From contig NZ_JAKFHA010000002.1 in assembly GCF_021502675.1 (NCBI RefSeq), forward strand, positions 476,199-540,198: DNA of 64,000 bases. Direction: 5' to 3'. This document shows, piece by piece, positions 8,142-18,151 of the stretch (position 1 is its first letter; each line of letters opens with the position of its first letter). The DNA comes from Yinghuangia soli (GTDB lineage Bacteria; Actinomycetota; Actinomycetes; Streptomycetales; Streptomycetaceae). Position numbers and translations under genes: made by a program. The notes under the pieces are model-generated. The model was not told where the DNA came from. It saw only the letters and a program-made list of their open reading frames with translations, and made no database searches.

Positions 8142-9143
8142 GTGGATCTCGTCCTGTTGAGCACCATCGCGATCGTTGTGATGGCACTGGCGTTCGACTA
8201 CACCAACGGGTTCCACGACGCGGCCAACGCCATCGCCACCTCGGTGTCGACCCGGGCGCTCACGCCCCGGGCCGCGCTGGCCATGGCCGCGGTCATGAAC
8301 CTGGCCGGCGCCTTCGCCGGCGAACAAGTGGCCAAGACCGTCGGCAAGGGCATCATCGATGCCCCGGACGGCAGCGAAGGCCTGGTCATCGTGGCCGCCG
8401 CACTCGTCGGTGCGATCACCTGGAACATGATCACCTGGTACTTCGGCCTGCCGTCCTCGTCCACGCACGCCCTCATCGGCGGCCTGGTCGGCGCCGCGCT
8501 CGCGGCGTCCCAGACGGTCAAGTGGGACGGTGTCATCGACAAGGTCGTCATCCCGATGATCCTGTCGCCGCTCATCGGCTTCGGTATCGCGTACCTGCTC
8601 ATGGTCGGGATCCTGTGGATCTTCCGGCGCCGCAACCCGCACAAGGTGACCCGCGGCTTCCGCGTCGCGCAGACCATCTCGGCCGCCGCCATGGCGTTCG
8701 GCCACGGTCTGCAGGACGCCCAGAAGACCATGGGCCTCATCGTCATGGCGCTCGTCGTGGGCGGTTACCAGACCGACTACGACGTGCCGTTCTGGGTCAC
8801 GGTCTCCGCGGCCCTGGCGATCAGCGCGGGTACCTACGCGGGCGGCTGGCGCATCATGCGCACGCTCGGCCGCCGCATCATCGAGCTCGACCCGCCGCGC
8901 GGTTTCGCCGCCGAGGCGACCGCGGCAAGCGTGCTGTACAGCACCGCGTTCGTGTTCCACGCGCCGGTCTCCACCACGCACACCATCACGTCGTCGATCC
9001 TCGGCGTCGGTGCCACCAAGCGGCTCTCCGCGGTCCGCTGGGGCGTGGCCGGCAACATCGTCACCGCGTGGGTGCTCACGATACCGGCGGCAGCGCTGGT
9101 GTCCGCGGGCGCTTACCTGGTGATGAGCCTGATCTTCCTGTAG
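8142..9143 (+). CDS. pit: Low-affinity inorganic phosphate transporter (PiT family)
   Basis: Membrane permease that imports metal-phosphate with protons. It has 333 aa, about ten hydrophobic segments and both PiT signatures: FDYTNGFHDAANAIATSV near residues 15-32, and GHGLQDAQKTMG in the second half, the duplicated phosphate-binding motif. GTG start 3 bp after the DUF47 gene. It converges on pstB across a strong bidirectional terminator, so low-affinity and high-affinity phosphate systems face each other. Constitutive expression is likely; no clear PHO box was found. Confidence 0.93.
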   Translation: MDLVLLSTIAIVVMALAFDYTNGFHDAANAIATSVSTRALTPRAALAMAAVMNLAGAFAGEQVAKTVGKGIIDAPDGSEGLVIVAAALVGAITWNMITWYFGLPSSSTHALIGGLVGAALAASQTVKWDGVIDKVVIPMILSPLIGFGIAYLLMVGILWIFRRRNPHKVTRGFRVAQTISAAAMAFGHGLQDAQKTMGLIVMALVVGGYQTDYDVPFWVTVSAALAISAGTYAGGWRIMRTLGRRIIELDPPRGFAAEATAASVLYSTAFVFHAPVSTTHTITSSILGVGATKRLSAVRWGVAGNIVTAWVLTIPAAALVSAGAYLVMSLIFL

Positions 9144-9172
9144 GGCTCGCGGCAGAGTTCCGCGGTCCGACT

Positions 9173-9216
9173 GCGCATGAGGGGCGGTTCCCGAACGGGA
9201 ACCGCCCCTCATGCGC
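9173..9216. terminator. Bidirectional terminator between pit and pstB
   Basis: A perfect 20-bp stem, GCGCATGAGGGGCGGTTCCC, with loop GAAC, sits between the convergent ends of pit and pstB and can stop transcripts from both sides. Confidence 0.9.
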
Positions 9217-9237
9217 ATCATGTGCCCGTCGTCCCGG

Positions 9238-10014
9238 TCAGCCGAAGCGGCCGGCGATGTAGTCGGCGGTGGCCTCGACCTCGGGCGCCGAGAAGATCTT
9301 CTCGGTGTCGCCGATCTCCACCAGGCGGCCCGGCTGCCCGGGGCCGGCCAGGTTGAAGAACGCGGTGCGGTCGCTCACGCGCGCGGCCTGCTGCATGTTG
9401 TGCGTGACGATGACGATCGTGTACCGCTCCTTGAGCAGCGCGATCAGGTCCTCGATGGCCAGCGTCGAGATCGGGTCGAGCGCCGAGCAGGGCTCGTCCA
9501 TGAGCAGCACCTGCGGCTCCACCGCGATGGCGCGCGCGATGCACAGGCGCTGCTGCTGGCCGCCGGACAGGCCCGAACCGGGCTTGCCGAGGCGGTCCTT
9601 GACCTCGTTCCACAGGTTCGCGCCGCGCAGCGAGCGCTCCACGACCGCGTCCAGGTCGGACTTCTTCTTCACGCCGTTGAGCTTGAGCCCGGCCGCCACG
9701 TTGTCGTAGATCGACATGGTGGGGAACGGGTTCGGGCGCTGGAAGACCATGCCGATGGTGCGGCGCACCGCGACCGGGTCGACCTCGGGGCCGTACAGGT
9801 CCTGCCCGTCCAGCTGCACGCGGCCCTCGACGCGGGCGCCGGGGATCAGCTCGTGCATGCGGTTCAGGGTGCGGATGAAGGTGGACTTGCCGCAGCCCGA
9901 GGGGCCGATGAACGCCGTGACCGTCCGGGGCTCGATGGTCATCGAGATGTCCTCGACGGCCTTGTTGGCGCCGTAGTAGGCGTTGAGTCCGGAGATTTCG
10001 ATGCGCTTGGTCAT
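9238..10014 (-). CDS. pstB: Phosphate ABC transporter ATP-binding protein
   Basis: ATPase of the high-affinity phosphate importer, 258 aa from ATG 10014 ([15 protein letters not shown]). Walker [10 protein letters not shown] at 37-45, Q-loop FQRPNPFP, signature LSGGQ at 149-153, Walker B VLLMDEP at 169-175 and the H-loop [13 protein letters not shown] are all present; the PNPFP element is typical of PstB. An in-frame GTG near the pstA stop would add about 28 residues ([11 protein letters not shown]), but the shorter start matches family length and has a GAGG site. Last gene of pstSCAB. Confidence 0.95.
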   Translation of the reverse strand: MTKRIEISGLNAYYGANKAVEDISMTIEPRTVTAFIGPSGCGKSTFIRTLNRMHELIPGARVEGRVQLDGQDLYGPEVDPVAVRRTIGMVFQRPNPFPTMSIYDNVAAGLKLNGVKKKSDLDAVVERSLRGANLWNEVKDRLGKPGSGLSGGQQQRLCIARAIAVEPQVLLMDEPCSALDPISTLAIEDLIALLKERYTIVIVTHNMQQAARVSDRTAFFNLAGPGQPGRLVEIGDTEKIFSAPEVEATADYIAGRFG

Positions 10015-10091
10015 GCCTGCCTCGTCACGGGCGCCGGTGCCCGGGGTGGTGGATTTTGCTCGGGGCTCGGGGATTCGGGTCTGCGTCACGG

Positions 10092-11162
10092 TCACCGACC
10101 TGCCTTCGGGGCCTTCCAGCGGGCGATGAGTCGCGCCACCAGGTTCAGCACCATCACGATGATGATCAGGGTCAGTGCGCCCGCCCAGGCCCGGTCCCCG
10201 GAGAACTGGTTCCCTGCGTGGTTCTGTTCGAACACGTAGAGCGGGATCGAGCTCTGCCACCCGCTGAACGGGTTGGTGTTGATCGACTGGGTGAGGCCGA
10301 CCAGCAGGAGCAGCGGTGCGGTCTCGCCGATGACGCGGGCCACGGCCAGCATGACACCGGTGATGATGCCGCCCATCGCGGTGGGGAGGACCACCTTGAG
10401 GATGGTGCGCCACTTCGGGATGCCGAGCGCGAGGCTCGCCTCGCGCAGCTCGTTCGGGACCAGCTTGAGCATCTCCTCGGTGGCCCGGACGACGGTGGGC
10501 AGCATGAGGATCATCAGGGCCAGCGAGCCGGCGAAGCCGGAGGCCTCGAAGCCCAGCGTCATGATCCAGAAGGAGTAGACGAACAGGCCCGCGACGATCG
10601 ACGGGATGCCCGTCATGACGTCCACGAAGAAGGTGATCGAACGGGCCAGCCGGCCGCGCCCGTACTCGACCAGGTAGATCGCGGTCAGCAGGCCGAGCGG
10701 CACCGCGATGAGCGCGGCCAGGCCGACCTGCTCCAGCGTGCCGACGATCGCGTGGTAGATGCCGCCGGTGTCGTCCCGGGGGCCGACGCCGCGCATCGAG
10801 TGCGACAGGAAGTACGGCGAGAGCTCCTCGAAGCCCTTCTTGATCGTGTAGCCGAGGATCGAGACCAGCGGCACGATCGCGAGCACGAAGGCGGTGTAGA
10901 CGATGCTCGTCGCGAACCGGTCCTTGGCGCGGCGCCGGTCCTCCAGCCGCCAGGAGGCGGCGGTGACCGTGGCGATGAAGAACAGGCCGGCGTAGAAGGC
11001 GCCGAGCGCCCAGTTGCCCTGGACCGCCTTGACCAGGACGCCGAGGCCCACGGCCGCGGCGCCGAGCGCCCAGGTGATCCAGTCCGGCATGGTGCGGCGG
11101 GTCAGCTTCAGCGGATCCGCGGCGGCGGGGGAGACGGCGGTGTCCGTCGTGGTGATGGTCAT
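10092..11162 (-). CDS. pstA: Phosphate ABC transporter permease PstA
   Basis: One of two membrane subunits of the Pst importer. At 356 aa it is longer than average because of a hydrophilic N-terminus of about 35 residues before the first helices ([17 protein letters not shown]). The inner-membrane ABC permease domain includes [23 protein letters not shown], the EAA loop that contacts PstB. The start overlaps the pstC stop by ATGA, so the subunits are translationally coupled. Confidence 0.94.
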   Translation of the reverse strand: MTITTTDTAVSPAAADPLKLTRRTMPDWITWALGAAAVGLGVLVKAVQGNWALGAFYAGLFFIATVTAASWRLEDRRRAKDRFATSIVYTAFVLAIVPLVSILGYTIKKGFEELSPYFLSHSMRGVGPRDDTGGIYHAIVGTLEQVGLAALIAVPLGLLTAIYLVEYGRGRLARSITFFVDVMTGIPSIVAGLFVYSFWIMTLGFEASGFAGSLALMILMLPTVVRATEEMLKLVPNELREASLALGIPKWRTILKVVLPTAMGGIITGVMLAVARVIGETAPLLLLVGLTQSINTNPFSGWQSSIPLYVFEQNHAGNQFSGDRAWAGALTLIIIVMVLNLVARLIARWKAPKAGR

Positions 11163-12211
11163 GCGTTCGCCCCCGAGAACTCCTTGTGCCGGTTGATGAC
11201 GACGCGGGCCGCGCCGTTCACCAGCAGCGTCAGGAAGAAGAGCACGAGGCCGGAGGCGATGAGCGCGCCCCGGCCGAGTTCGTTCGATTCGCCGAACTGG
11301 TTGGCGATGTTGGCGGCGATGGTGTTGCCGCCCGGGTCGAGGAACTTGAAGACCAGCTCCTGGCTCGAGGACAGGACCATGGCGACCGCGATCGTCTCGC
11401 CCAGCGCGCGGCCGAGGCCGAGCATGGAGGCCGAGATGATGCCCGGCTTGCCGAACGGGAGGACCGCGGTGCGGATCATCTCCCAGCGGGTCGCGCCGAG
11501 GGCCAGGGCGGCCTCTTCGTGGGCCCGCGGCACCTGGAGGAAGACCTCGCGGGTGACCGCGGCGATGATCGGGAGGACCATGATCGCCAGGATGATGCCG
11601 CAGGTGAACAGCGTGCGCGCGGTGGCGCCGGCGTCATCCTTGTCGAAGATCGGGATCCAGCCCAGGTAGTCGCTCAGCCAGGTGTGCAGGCCGATCAGCT
11701 TGGGGGACAGGAAGACCAGTCCCCACAGGCCGAAGACCACGCTGGGCACGGCGGCGAGCAGGTCGACGATGTAGCCGAGGGTCTGCGCGACGCGGCGCGG
11801 TGCGTAATGCGTGATGAAGAGAGCCACCCCCACCGCGACCGGCACCGCGATGAGCATCGCGATGGCGGCGCTGATGACCGTGCCCCCCACCAGGCCGGCG
11901 ACGCCGAAGGCCGGCTTGGCCCCGTCGGTCACCCAGGTGGAGTCGGTCAGGAAGTTCCCGTCGTTCTTGCCGAGCGCGTCCAGCGCCTCGACGACCAGGA
12001 ACACCGCGATGGCGGCCATGATCACGAGGAGCAGGATTCCCGCGCCGCGCGACGAGCCGAGGAACACCCGGTCGCCGAGCCGTACTTGGGTCTTGGCAGG
12101 CTTGGGGAGCTTGGCGTCGGTGCCGTGCCCGGTCTTGTCGGACCGGCCCCGGCGCCGGCCGGAGTCGCGCTTCGCGTCGCCGCGCGACTCCGGCGTGATG
12201 GAGGTGGACAT
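11159..12211 (-). CDS. pstC: Phosphate ABC transporter permease PstC
   Basis: Second Pst membrane subunit, 350 aa. A basic, disordered N-terminus (about 45 residues, rich in R, K and G) precedes six hydrophobic segments. The ABC coupling loop is [22 protein letters not shown]. It lies 37 bp after pstS and overlaps pstA. Forms the channel with PstA in the cytoplasmic membrane. Confidence 0.94.
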   Translation of the reverse strand: MSTSITPESRGDAKRDSGRRRGRSDKTGHGTDAKLPKPAKTQVRLGDRVFLGSSRGAGILLLVIMAAIAVFLVVEALDALGKNDGNFLTDSTWVTDGAKPAFGVAGLVGGTVISAAIAMLIAVPVAVGVALFITHYAPRRVAQTLGYIVDLLAAVPSVVFGLWGLVFLSPKLIGLHTWLSDYLGWIPIFDKDDAGATARTLFTCGIILAIMVLPIIAAVTREVFLQVPRAHEEAALALGATRWEMIRTAVLPFGKPGIISASMLGLGRALGETIAVAMVLSSSQELVFKFLDPGGNTIAANIANQFGESNELGRGALIASGLVLFFLTLLVNGAARVVINRHKEFSGANA

Positions 12212-12248
12212 CTCTTCTCCGTGACTGTCGATCAGGGCTGGTGCCGGA

Positions 12249-13394
12249 TCAGGACAGGCTGGTGACGGCGGTGCGGACCTTCTCGGCGATCGACGCGGGG
12301 AGCGGCGCGTAGCCGTTCTTCGCGAGGAGCCCCTGGCCCTCGGCGCTCGCCGTGTAGGTCAGGAAGGACTTGACCAGCGGCAGCTTGTCCGCCGGGGTGC
12401 CCTTCTCGCAGACGATCTCGTAGGTGACCAGGATGATCGGGTAGGCACCCTCGACCTTGGTCGCGTAATCGAGCTTGAGCTTCAGGTCGTTGCCCTGGCC
12501 GGTGATCTGGGCCGCCTCGACGGCCTTGCCGGCCGCCTCGGGGGTGAGCTTGACCGGCTTGGCCGCGCCCGTGTTGATCCGCGCGATGCCGAGGCCGTTG
12601 TTCTCCGCGAACGAGACCTCCATGTAGCTGATGGAGCCGCTCGTCGACTTCACGACGCTCGCGACACCCTCGCTGCCCTTCGCGCTCTGGCCGTCCTGGG
12701 TCGGCCAGTCCTGCGACGGCTCGGCGGCCCACTCGGCGCCGGCCGTGGCCTTCAGGTACTTGGTGAAGTTCTCGGTGGTGCCGGACTTGTCCGAGCGGTG
12801 CACCGTCTGGATCGGCGACGAGGGCAGCTGCGCGCTCGGGTTGAGCGCCTTGATCTCGGCAGCGTCCCAGGTCTTGATCTTGCCGGCGAAGATGCCGGCG
12901 ATGGTCTTCGCGTCGAGGACGAGGTCCTTCACGTTCGGCAGGTTGTACGCCACCGCGATGGGGCCGGTCACCATCGGGAGGTTGATCGCCGGGCCGGCCT
13001 TGCAGGCGGCCTGGGCCTTGGCGGCCTCGTCGTCCTTGAGCGCCGAGTCGGAGCCGGCGATGCTGACCTGGCCGTCGAAGAAGGCCTGGCGGCCCGCGCC
13101 CGAACCGTTCGAGTTGTAGTTGACCGTGCTGCCCGAGCACTTCTGCTGGTACTGCTTGGCCCACTCGTCGATCGCGTTCTTCTGCGCGCTGGAGCCGGCC
13201 GCCGCGAGGGTGCCGGAGGCGCAGTCGAGCTTGGCGGCCGGTGCCGTGGAGCCGCCCCCGGGCTGCTCGGTGCCCTTCGAGTCGTTGCTGCCGCTGTTGT
13301 CGTCGGAGCCACAGGCGGTGAGCGTGAGCGCGCCGGCGACGGCTATCGCGGCGAAAGCGGTGCTGCGCCGAGCGAGTCGGGGCCGAGTGGTCAC
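12249..13394 (-). CDS. pstS: Phosphate-binding lipoprotein PstS
   Basis: Substrate-binding lipoprotein of the Pst importer. GTG at 13394 with a GGAAGGA ribosome site was chosen; it gives 381 aa and the signal peptide RSTAFAAIAVAGALTLTAC with Cys28 as lipidated residue. Ligand-loop motifs of PstS are seen: AAGSSAQKNAIDEW, IAGSDSALKDDE, and RSDKSGTTENFTKYL, which contain the Ser/Thr/Arg/Asp residues that hold phosphate. A PHO box lies 98 bp upstream. Exposed on the outer membrane face. Confidence 0.95.
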   Translation of the reverse strand: MTTRPRLARRSTAFAAIAVAGALTLTACGSDDNSGSNDSKGTEQPGGGSTAPAAKLDCASGTLAAAGSSAQKNAIDEWAKQYQQKCSGSTVNYNSNGSGAGRQAFFDGQVSIAGSDSALKDDEAAKAQAACKAGPAINLPMVTGPIAVAYNLPNVKDLVLDAKTIAGIFAGKIKTWDAAEIKALNPSAQLPSSPIQTVHRSDKSGTTENFTKYLKATAGAEWAAEPSQDWPTQDGQSAKGSEGVASVVKSTSGSISYMEVSFAENNGLGIARINTGAAKPVKLTPEAAGKAVEAAQITGQGNDLKLKLDYATKVEGAYPIILVTYEIVCEKGTPADKLPLVKSFLTYTASAEGQGLLAKNGYAPLPASIAEKVRTAVTSLS

Positions 13395-13491
13395 GGCTGT
13401 TCCTTCCGGTTGCTTCACAGAGCTTGTGCAGTGACCACGGCGGTCACCGTCGATGCCGACGTTAGGTCGCACGCGTGAAGCAAACGGCGGG

Positions 13492-13513
13492 GGAAAGTGA
13501 ACCCGGAATGAAC
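13492..13513 (-). promoter_or_regulatory. PHO box of pstS
   Basis: Read on the pstS strand, two adjacent 11-nt units GTTCATTCCGG and GTTCACTTTCC match the direct-repeat PhoP site of Streptomyces (consensus unit close to GTTCACCCGGG). It ends 98 bp before the pstS start and about 27 bp before a TAACGT -10 candidate, which suits activation by PhoP in phosphate starvation. Confidence 0.85.
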
Positions 13514-13614
13514 ACGGGCGGGCCATCAGGCGCTGCGTCGCATGTCCGGTTTGTTCCTCGGAGCTTCCGGATGTAAGGCTGTGACCTGCAGGTTTATCGG
13601 GGACTTCGGGTGGA

Positions 13615-13636
13615 GTTCATGCGGAGTTCAATATTG
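13615..13636 (+). promoter_or_regulatory. Second PHO-box-like repeat, opposite orientation
   Basis: GTTCATGCGGA and GTTCAATATTG are adjacent 11-nt units on the plus strand. Spacing and the GTTCA cores fit a PhoP site, but the orientation is away from pstS and no plus-strand gene follows, so its role is unclear. Confidence 0.45.
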
Positions 13637-13697
13637 CGGAGCCTGCCGTTCCGCCCGCTGTGTCCGTTTCTTGACCGCTCCGCGGGACCGGCCTCCG

Positions 13698-14642
13698 CTA
13701 CCCGCCGGTCGGATACGGGGCGTGACGATCGGCGGCCGCCACCCGGCCGTCCGCGACGTGCAGCGCGACAAATTCGCCGGGCAGGAGGAGCTCGCCGTGG
13801 TCCCGTCCGGGCTGGGCGTCGCGGCCCACCGCGGCGAGCAGCCCGGGCAGGACGGGGCGGTGCGTGCAGACGATCACCGGGGTCCCGTCGGCGACCAGCA
13901 CCTTGATCAGTTCGGCCGCCGCGCCGGGCTGCTCGGCATGCCCCTCCTCGGACAGCGCGGGCACCACTTCGACCGCGACGCCCGCGCGCCGGCAGTAGGG
14001 GTCGACGGTCTCCATGCAGCGCAGCGACGGCGAACTGAGCACCGCGGCCGGGCCGTACGCCGCCAGGATGTCGGCCAGCAGGCCGGCCTGCACGCGCCCG
14101 GCGGCGGTCAGCGGCCGGTCCGCCTCGCCGTCCTGCGCGCTGGTGCGGGCCACCGCGCCGCAGTGCCGCAGCACGATGACCGGCGCGGTGGCATGCGGCA
14201 GGGCGGTGAGCGCGGCGGGCAGCCGGGTGTCGCGCGCATACGACATGAGGCTGCCCACCTCCTCGGGCGGCAGCCAGGCGATGCGGTCCACCTCGCGGTT
14301 CGCGGTGAACCGCCCGCCGCGCACCTCGGCCGCCCAGTAGCGGACCAGCTTGAGCCGGTCGCCGACGGCGTACGACTGCACGCCCAGCTCGCGGCCGAGG
14401 ACCGAGGTGAAGCCGGTCTCCTCCTCGACCTCGCGTACCGCGGCGGCCGCGTCGTGCTCGCCCGATTCGACCTTGCCCTTGGGCAGCGACCAGTCGTCGT
14501 ACCGCGGGCGGTGCACCAGGGCGACCTCGACGCCGCCCGCCCCGGTCGGCCGCCACAGCACCGCCCCGGCCGCGCGGACCGGGGTGCGCAGCTGCTGGGG
14601 CGTCGGCTCGGATCCCCGGCCGAAGTTCGTCAGCCGCCCCAC
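13698..14642 (-). CDS. NUDIX hydrolase fused to histidine phosphatase (MutT1-like)
   Basis: Two-domain enzyme of 314 aa resembling mycobacterial MutT1, which also neighbours ppk. N-terminal NUDIX box GX5EX7REUXEEXGU at residues 56-78 (GKVESGEHDAAAAV then REVEEETGF). C-terminal histidine-phosphatase domain starts at VIVLRHCGAVART (His160 catalytic; Cys replaces the usual Gly or Ala after RH) with a second histidine in CTHRPVLPG. Role: removal of 8-oxo-dGTP/GTP or diadenosine polyphosphates. GTG start overlaps the CHAD gene by 13 nt. Confidence 0.85.
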   Translation of the reverse strand: MGRLTNFGRGSEPTPQQLRTPVRAAGAVLWRPTGAGGVEVALVHRPRYDDWSLPKGKVESGEHDAAAAVREVEEETGFTSVLGRELGVQSYAVGDRLKLVRYWAAEVRGGRFTANREVDRIAWLPPEEVGSLMSYARDTRLPAALTALPHATAPVIVLRHCGAVARTSAQDGEADRPLTAAGRVQAGLLADILAAYGPAAVLSSPSLRCMETVDPYCRRAGVAVEVVPALSEEGHAEQPGAAAELIKVLVADGTPVIVCTHRPVLPGLLAAVGRDAQPGRDHGELLLPGEFVALHVADGRVAAADRHAPYPTGG

Positions 14643-15886
14643 CGCGACACCTCGCCGAGCCGGTCGCGCAGCCCCGGCCACAGGGTGGCGAACGTGTACC
14701 GGGCCTCGGCCACCGCGAAGCGCTGCAGCACGTACAGCTCGCCCAGCACGAACGCGGCCGCCCCGCCGATCCGCGGCGACACCGCGAGGTCGCGCGCGAC
14801 CTCGGCGGCCAGTGCCGCGTCCTGGTGGGTGCCCAGCGACTCGGTGACCGCCTTCATGCGCTTGGCCAGGTCCTTTGCGGGCGCGCCGAACTCCGGCACG
14901 CACATGTCGGCGGCGTACCTGGCCCGCTTGCCGAGGATGCGGACGCGGTGCCACGCCTCGTCGTCCTCGCCGGACAGCGGTACGGGATGCGCGTACGCGA
15001 CGCCCGCCGCGGCGAGCGGCAGCGCGTCGGCACCGTCCGCGAGCCGGCCGAACGTCTTCGCGGCGAGCGCCGGGACGCTGTCCGCCGCGGCCCGGCCGGC
15101 CTTGCCGGTCAGCTCCAGGCCCAGGTCCGGAGCGGCGAGTTGGGCGGCCAGCAGCCCGAAGTCCGCGGAGTCGAGGGCGCGCAGCGCAGTGGTGTGCCCG
15201 GCGGTCAGCCCGCCGCGCAGCCGGCGTTCGAGGGCCGCCCGGGCGCGCGGCGTACCGGAGCGCACCGGCAACTGCCCGATCCCGGCGAGCAGGCGCTCCA
15301 GCAGCACTTCGTTGTCGCGCTCGCCGGCCAGCGAGTCGGCGGCCCAGCGCAGTTCCATCGCGAGGGCGTCGGCGGGCCCGGGCGCCAGCAGCGGCTTGCA
15401 GGTGCGCAGTGCGCTGCGCATGCGGCGGGCCGCGACGCGCATCTGGTGCGCGGAGTCCTCGGCGCTTTCCCGCACGCGCGGTTCCTGCGCGAGGAACGCG
15501 GCCGCCTCGCCGCGCAGATGGTCGAGGAGGACGTCGCCCGCGGTACGCACGGGCGGGGGCTCGGGGGCGGGCGCCGGGGGTGGCACAGGGGCGGGCTCGG
15601 CGGCGGATTCGCTCGCGGATTTGCCCTTGCCCTTGCGCAGGGACTTGGCCGCGGATTCGGTACCCGGTGTCCCGCCGGATTTCTTGTCCGCTTTCCTGCC
15701 GGGCTTCGCCGCAGCCTTGTCGCCCGGCTTGTCGCCCGGTTTCTTGCCGGCCTGCCCGTCGCGCTTGTCCATCAGGCGGTCCGAATCCGGCCGCGGGTGC
15801 GGCAGGCGGGCCTCGCCCGCCGCGTCGCCCGCGACCTCCTCGTCCGCTCCGGCACCGCTCTTGCCCCGCCGCTCACTCCGGCCCAC
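14630..15886 (-). CDS. CHAD-domain protein
   Basis: A 418-aa protein with a long, Lys/Pro/Ala-rich N-terminus (residues 1-110) and a CHAD helical domain (about 115-410). The conserved basic and histidine positions of CHAD are visible: [39 protein letters not shown] and [20 protein letters not shown] domains bind inorganic polyphosphate (established for several families), and the gene overlaps the ppk stop by 14 nt. GTG 15886 is backed by a GAGGAGG site; ATG at 15772 is a weaker alternative. Likely a polyphosphate-granule-associated protein. Confidence 0.87.
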   Translation of the reverse strand: MGRSERRGKSGAGADEEVAGDAAGEARLPHPRPDSDRLMDKRDGQAGKKPGDKPGDKAAAKPGRKADKKSGGTPGTESAAKSLRKGKGKSASESAAEPAPVPPPAPAPEPPPVRTAGDVLLDHLRGEAAAFLAQEPRVRESAEDSAHQMRVAARRMRSALRTCKPLLAPGPADALAMELRWAADSLAGERDNEVLLERLLAGIGQLPVRSGTPRARAALERRLRGGLTAGHTTALRALDSADFGLLAAQLAAPDLGLELTGKAGRAAADSVPALAAKTFGRLADGADALPLAAAGVAYAHPVPLSGEDDEAWHRVRILGKRARYAADMCVPEFGAPAKDLAKRMKAVTESLGTHQDAALAAEVARDLAVSPRIGGAAAFVLGELYVLQRFAVAEARYTFATLWPGLRDRLGEVSRWGG

Positions 15887-18062
15887 GCCGACGCCTCCTC
15901 AGTTCTATGAGGTGGTCCTGAACGTCCCGCAGCACTCTGCCGTCGGAGGCCGTGGCGTGCCGCGTCCACGTCCCATCGGGGCCGAGGTGCCACGAGGCGG
16001 TCTCGTCGCTCATGCCGAGTTCCACGAATTCGGCGATCTGGTCCCGGTGCCGGCCGCTCAGGCGTACCGCGGCCTCGACCCGCCGGTCAAGGTTTCGGTG
16101 CATGAGATCGGCCGATCCGATCCAGACTTCGGGTTCTCCGCCGTTCGCGAAGACCCAGACGCGCGAATGCTCCAGGAAGCGGCCGAGGATGCTGCGCACC
16201 CGGATGTTCTCGGAAAGCCCGCGGACGCCCGGCCGGATGGCGCATATTCCGCGGATCCACAGGTCGACCGGCACGCCGGTCTGCGAGGCGCGGTAGAGGG
16301 CGTCGATCACCGTCTCGTCGACGATCGAGTTCGACTTGAGCCGGATGTACGCGGGCAGCCCCTGCTCCGCGTGGGCGATCTCGCGCTCGATGCGCTCGAC
16401 CAGCCCGTTGCGCAGCGAGTGCGGTGCGACGAGCAGGCGGCGGAAGGTCTGCGCGCGCGAGTAGCCGGACAGCCGGTTGAACAGGTTGGACATGTCCTCG
16501 CCGACCTGCGGGTCGACGGTCAGCAGGCCCATGTCCTCGTACAGGCGTGCGGTCTTCGGGTTGTAGTTGCCGGTGCCGATGTGGCAGTAGCGGCGCAGGG
16601 TGTCGCCTTCCTGCCGGACCACCAGCGACAACTTGCAGTGCGTCTTGAGGCCCACGACGCCGTGCACGACGTGGCAGCCGGCCTGCTCCAGCTTGCGCGC
16701 CCACTCGATGTTGTTGCTCTCGTCGAAGCGGGCCTTGAGCTCGACCAGCACCAGCACCTGCTTGCCGGACTCCGCGGCGTCGATGAGGGCGTCGACGATC
16801 GGCGAGTCGCCGGACGTGCGGTACAGCGTCTGCTTGATGGCGAGCACATGCGGGTCGGCGGCGGCCTGTTCGAGGAACGCCTGCACCGAGGTGGCGAACG
16901 AGTCGTACGGGTGGTGCACCAGCACGTCGCGCTTGCGCATCGCGGCGAAGACGTCTGCGGAGTGCGCGGTCTCCACCTCGGCCAGGTCGCGGTGCGTACC
17001 GGCCACGAACTTGCGGTACTTCAGCTCCGGGCGGTCCAGGTCGGCGATGGCATGCAGCCCGGTCAGGTCGAGCGGGCCGGGCAGCGGGTAGACCTCTTTC
17101 TCGCCGACGCCCAGCTCGCGCACCAGCAGGTCGAGGACGTGCGGGTCGATGGTCTCCTCGACCTCGAGGCGCACCGGCGGGCCGAAGCGGCGGCGCATCA
17201 GCTCGCGCTCCAGGGCCTGCAGGAGGTTCTCGGCGTCGTCCTCCTCGACCTCCAGGTCCTCGTTGCGGGTCACCCGGAAGGTGTGCCGCCCGAGGATCTC
17301 CATGCCCGGGAAGAGGTCGCCCAGGTGGGCGGCTATGACGTCCTCGAGCGGGACGAAGCGCGCGGGGGAGACCTCGACGAAGCGCGGCAGCAGCGGCGGC
17401 ACCTTCACGCGCGCGAAGTGCTGGTTGCCGGAGCGCGGGTTGCGGACCACGACCGCGAGGTTCAGCGACAGCCCGGAGATGTACGGGAACGGGTGCGCGG
17501 GGTCGACCGCCAGCGGGGTCAGGACCGGGAAGATGCGCTCCCGGAACAGCATGTAGAGCGACTGGTGCTCGCCCTCGGTCAGGTCGTCCCAGCGCAGCAG
17601 CTCGATCTCGGCGTCGGCCAGCGCGGGCATGACGTCGTGGTGGAAGCAGGTCGAGTGCCGCGCCATCAGGGCCCGGCTGCGGGACCAGATGTTCTCCAGC
17701 ACCTCGCGCGGCTGCAGGCCGCTCGCGGCGCGGACCGCCATGCCGGTCGCGATGCGGCGCTTGAGGCCCGCGACGCGGACCATGAAGAACTCGTCCAGAT
17801 TGGACGCGAAGATCGCCAGGAACCTGGCCCGCTCGAGCAGCGGCGTCGCCGGGTCCTCGGCCAGCTCCAGCACCCGCTCGTTGAACGCCAGCCAACTTCC
17901 TTCGCGGTCCAGGAACCGGTCCGCGGGCAGATCCGACGCCGCGGCGAGCGCCGGGACGACCACCACGGCCGGGCCGACCGGCACCGAATCGCCGGGCTCC
18001 TCCGGCGCCGGGATCACGGCGAGATGGCGGGGTCGGGCGGAGGCAGGCAGATCGGCGGTCAT
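15873..18062 (-). CDS. ppk: Polyphosphate kinase 1
   Basis: Makes long-chain polyphosphate from ATP. The ATG at 18062 ([13 protein letters not shown]) has a GGGAGG site; 729 aa is the family length. The N-terminal domain begins [20 protein letters not shown], and [19 protein letters not shown] is the typical PPK1 motif. The autophosphorylated His475 lies in [10 protein letters not shown] and the second active-site His632 in [29 protein letters not shown] is also diagnostic. The CHAD and NUDIX genes follow with overlaps as one operon. Confidence 0.95.
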   Translation of the reverse strand: MTADLPASARPRHLAVIPAPEEPGDSVPVGPAVVVVPALAAASDLPADRFLDREGSWLAFNERVLELAEDPATPLLERARFLAIFASNLDEFFMVRVAGLKRRIATGMAVRAASGLQPREVLENIWSRSRALMARHSTCFHHDVMPALADAEIELLRWDDLTEGEHQSLYMLFRERIFPVLTPLAVDPAHPFPYISGLSLNLAVVVRNPRSGNQHFARVKVPPLLPRFVEVSPARFVPLEDVIAAHLGDLFPGMEILGRHTFRVTRNEDLEVEEDDAENLLQALERELMRRRFGPPVRLEVEETIDPHVLDLLVRELGVGEKEVYPLPGPLDLTGLHAIADLDRPELKYRKFVAGTHRDLAEVETAHSADVFAAMRKRDVLVHHPYDSFATSVQAFLEQAAADPHVLAIKQTLYRTSGDSPIVDALIDAAESGKQVLVLVELKARFDESNNIEWARKLEQAGCHVVHGVVGLKTHCKLSLVVRQEGDTLRRYCHIGTGNYNPKTARLYEDMGLLTVDPQVGEDMSNLFNRLSGYSRAQTFRRLLVAPHSLRNGLVERIEREIAHAEQGLPAYIRLKSNSIVDETVIDALYRASQTGVPVDLWIRGICAIRPGVRGLSENIRVRSILGRFLEHSRVWVFANGGEPEVWIGSADLMHRNLDRRVEAAVRLSGRHRDQIAEFVELGMSDETASWHLGPDGTWTRHATASDGRVLRDVQDHLIELRRRRRGPE

Positions 18063-18151
18063 CTGATCATCCTCCCGGGCGTCGGTGACTCCACGGTAAA
18101 TACGAAACGACGCCCCGGAAACCGGAGCGCCGCCTCTTTCCTCCCGAAAGT

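Larger units (their letters stand above)
13395..13697. other. pstS upstream control region
   Basis: These 303 bp separate pstS from the end of the NUDIX gene and contain no gene. They hold a clear PHO box on the pstS strand (13492-13513), a second repeat on the other strand (13615-13636), and a possible pstS -10 TAACGT at 13464-13459. Confidence 0.6.
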
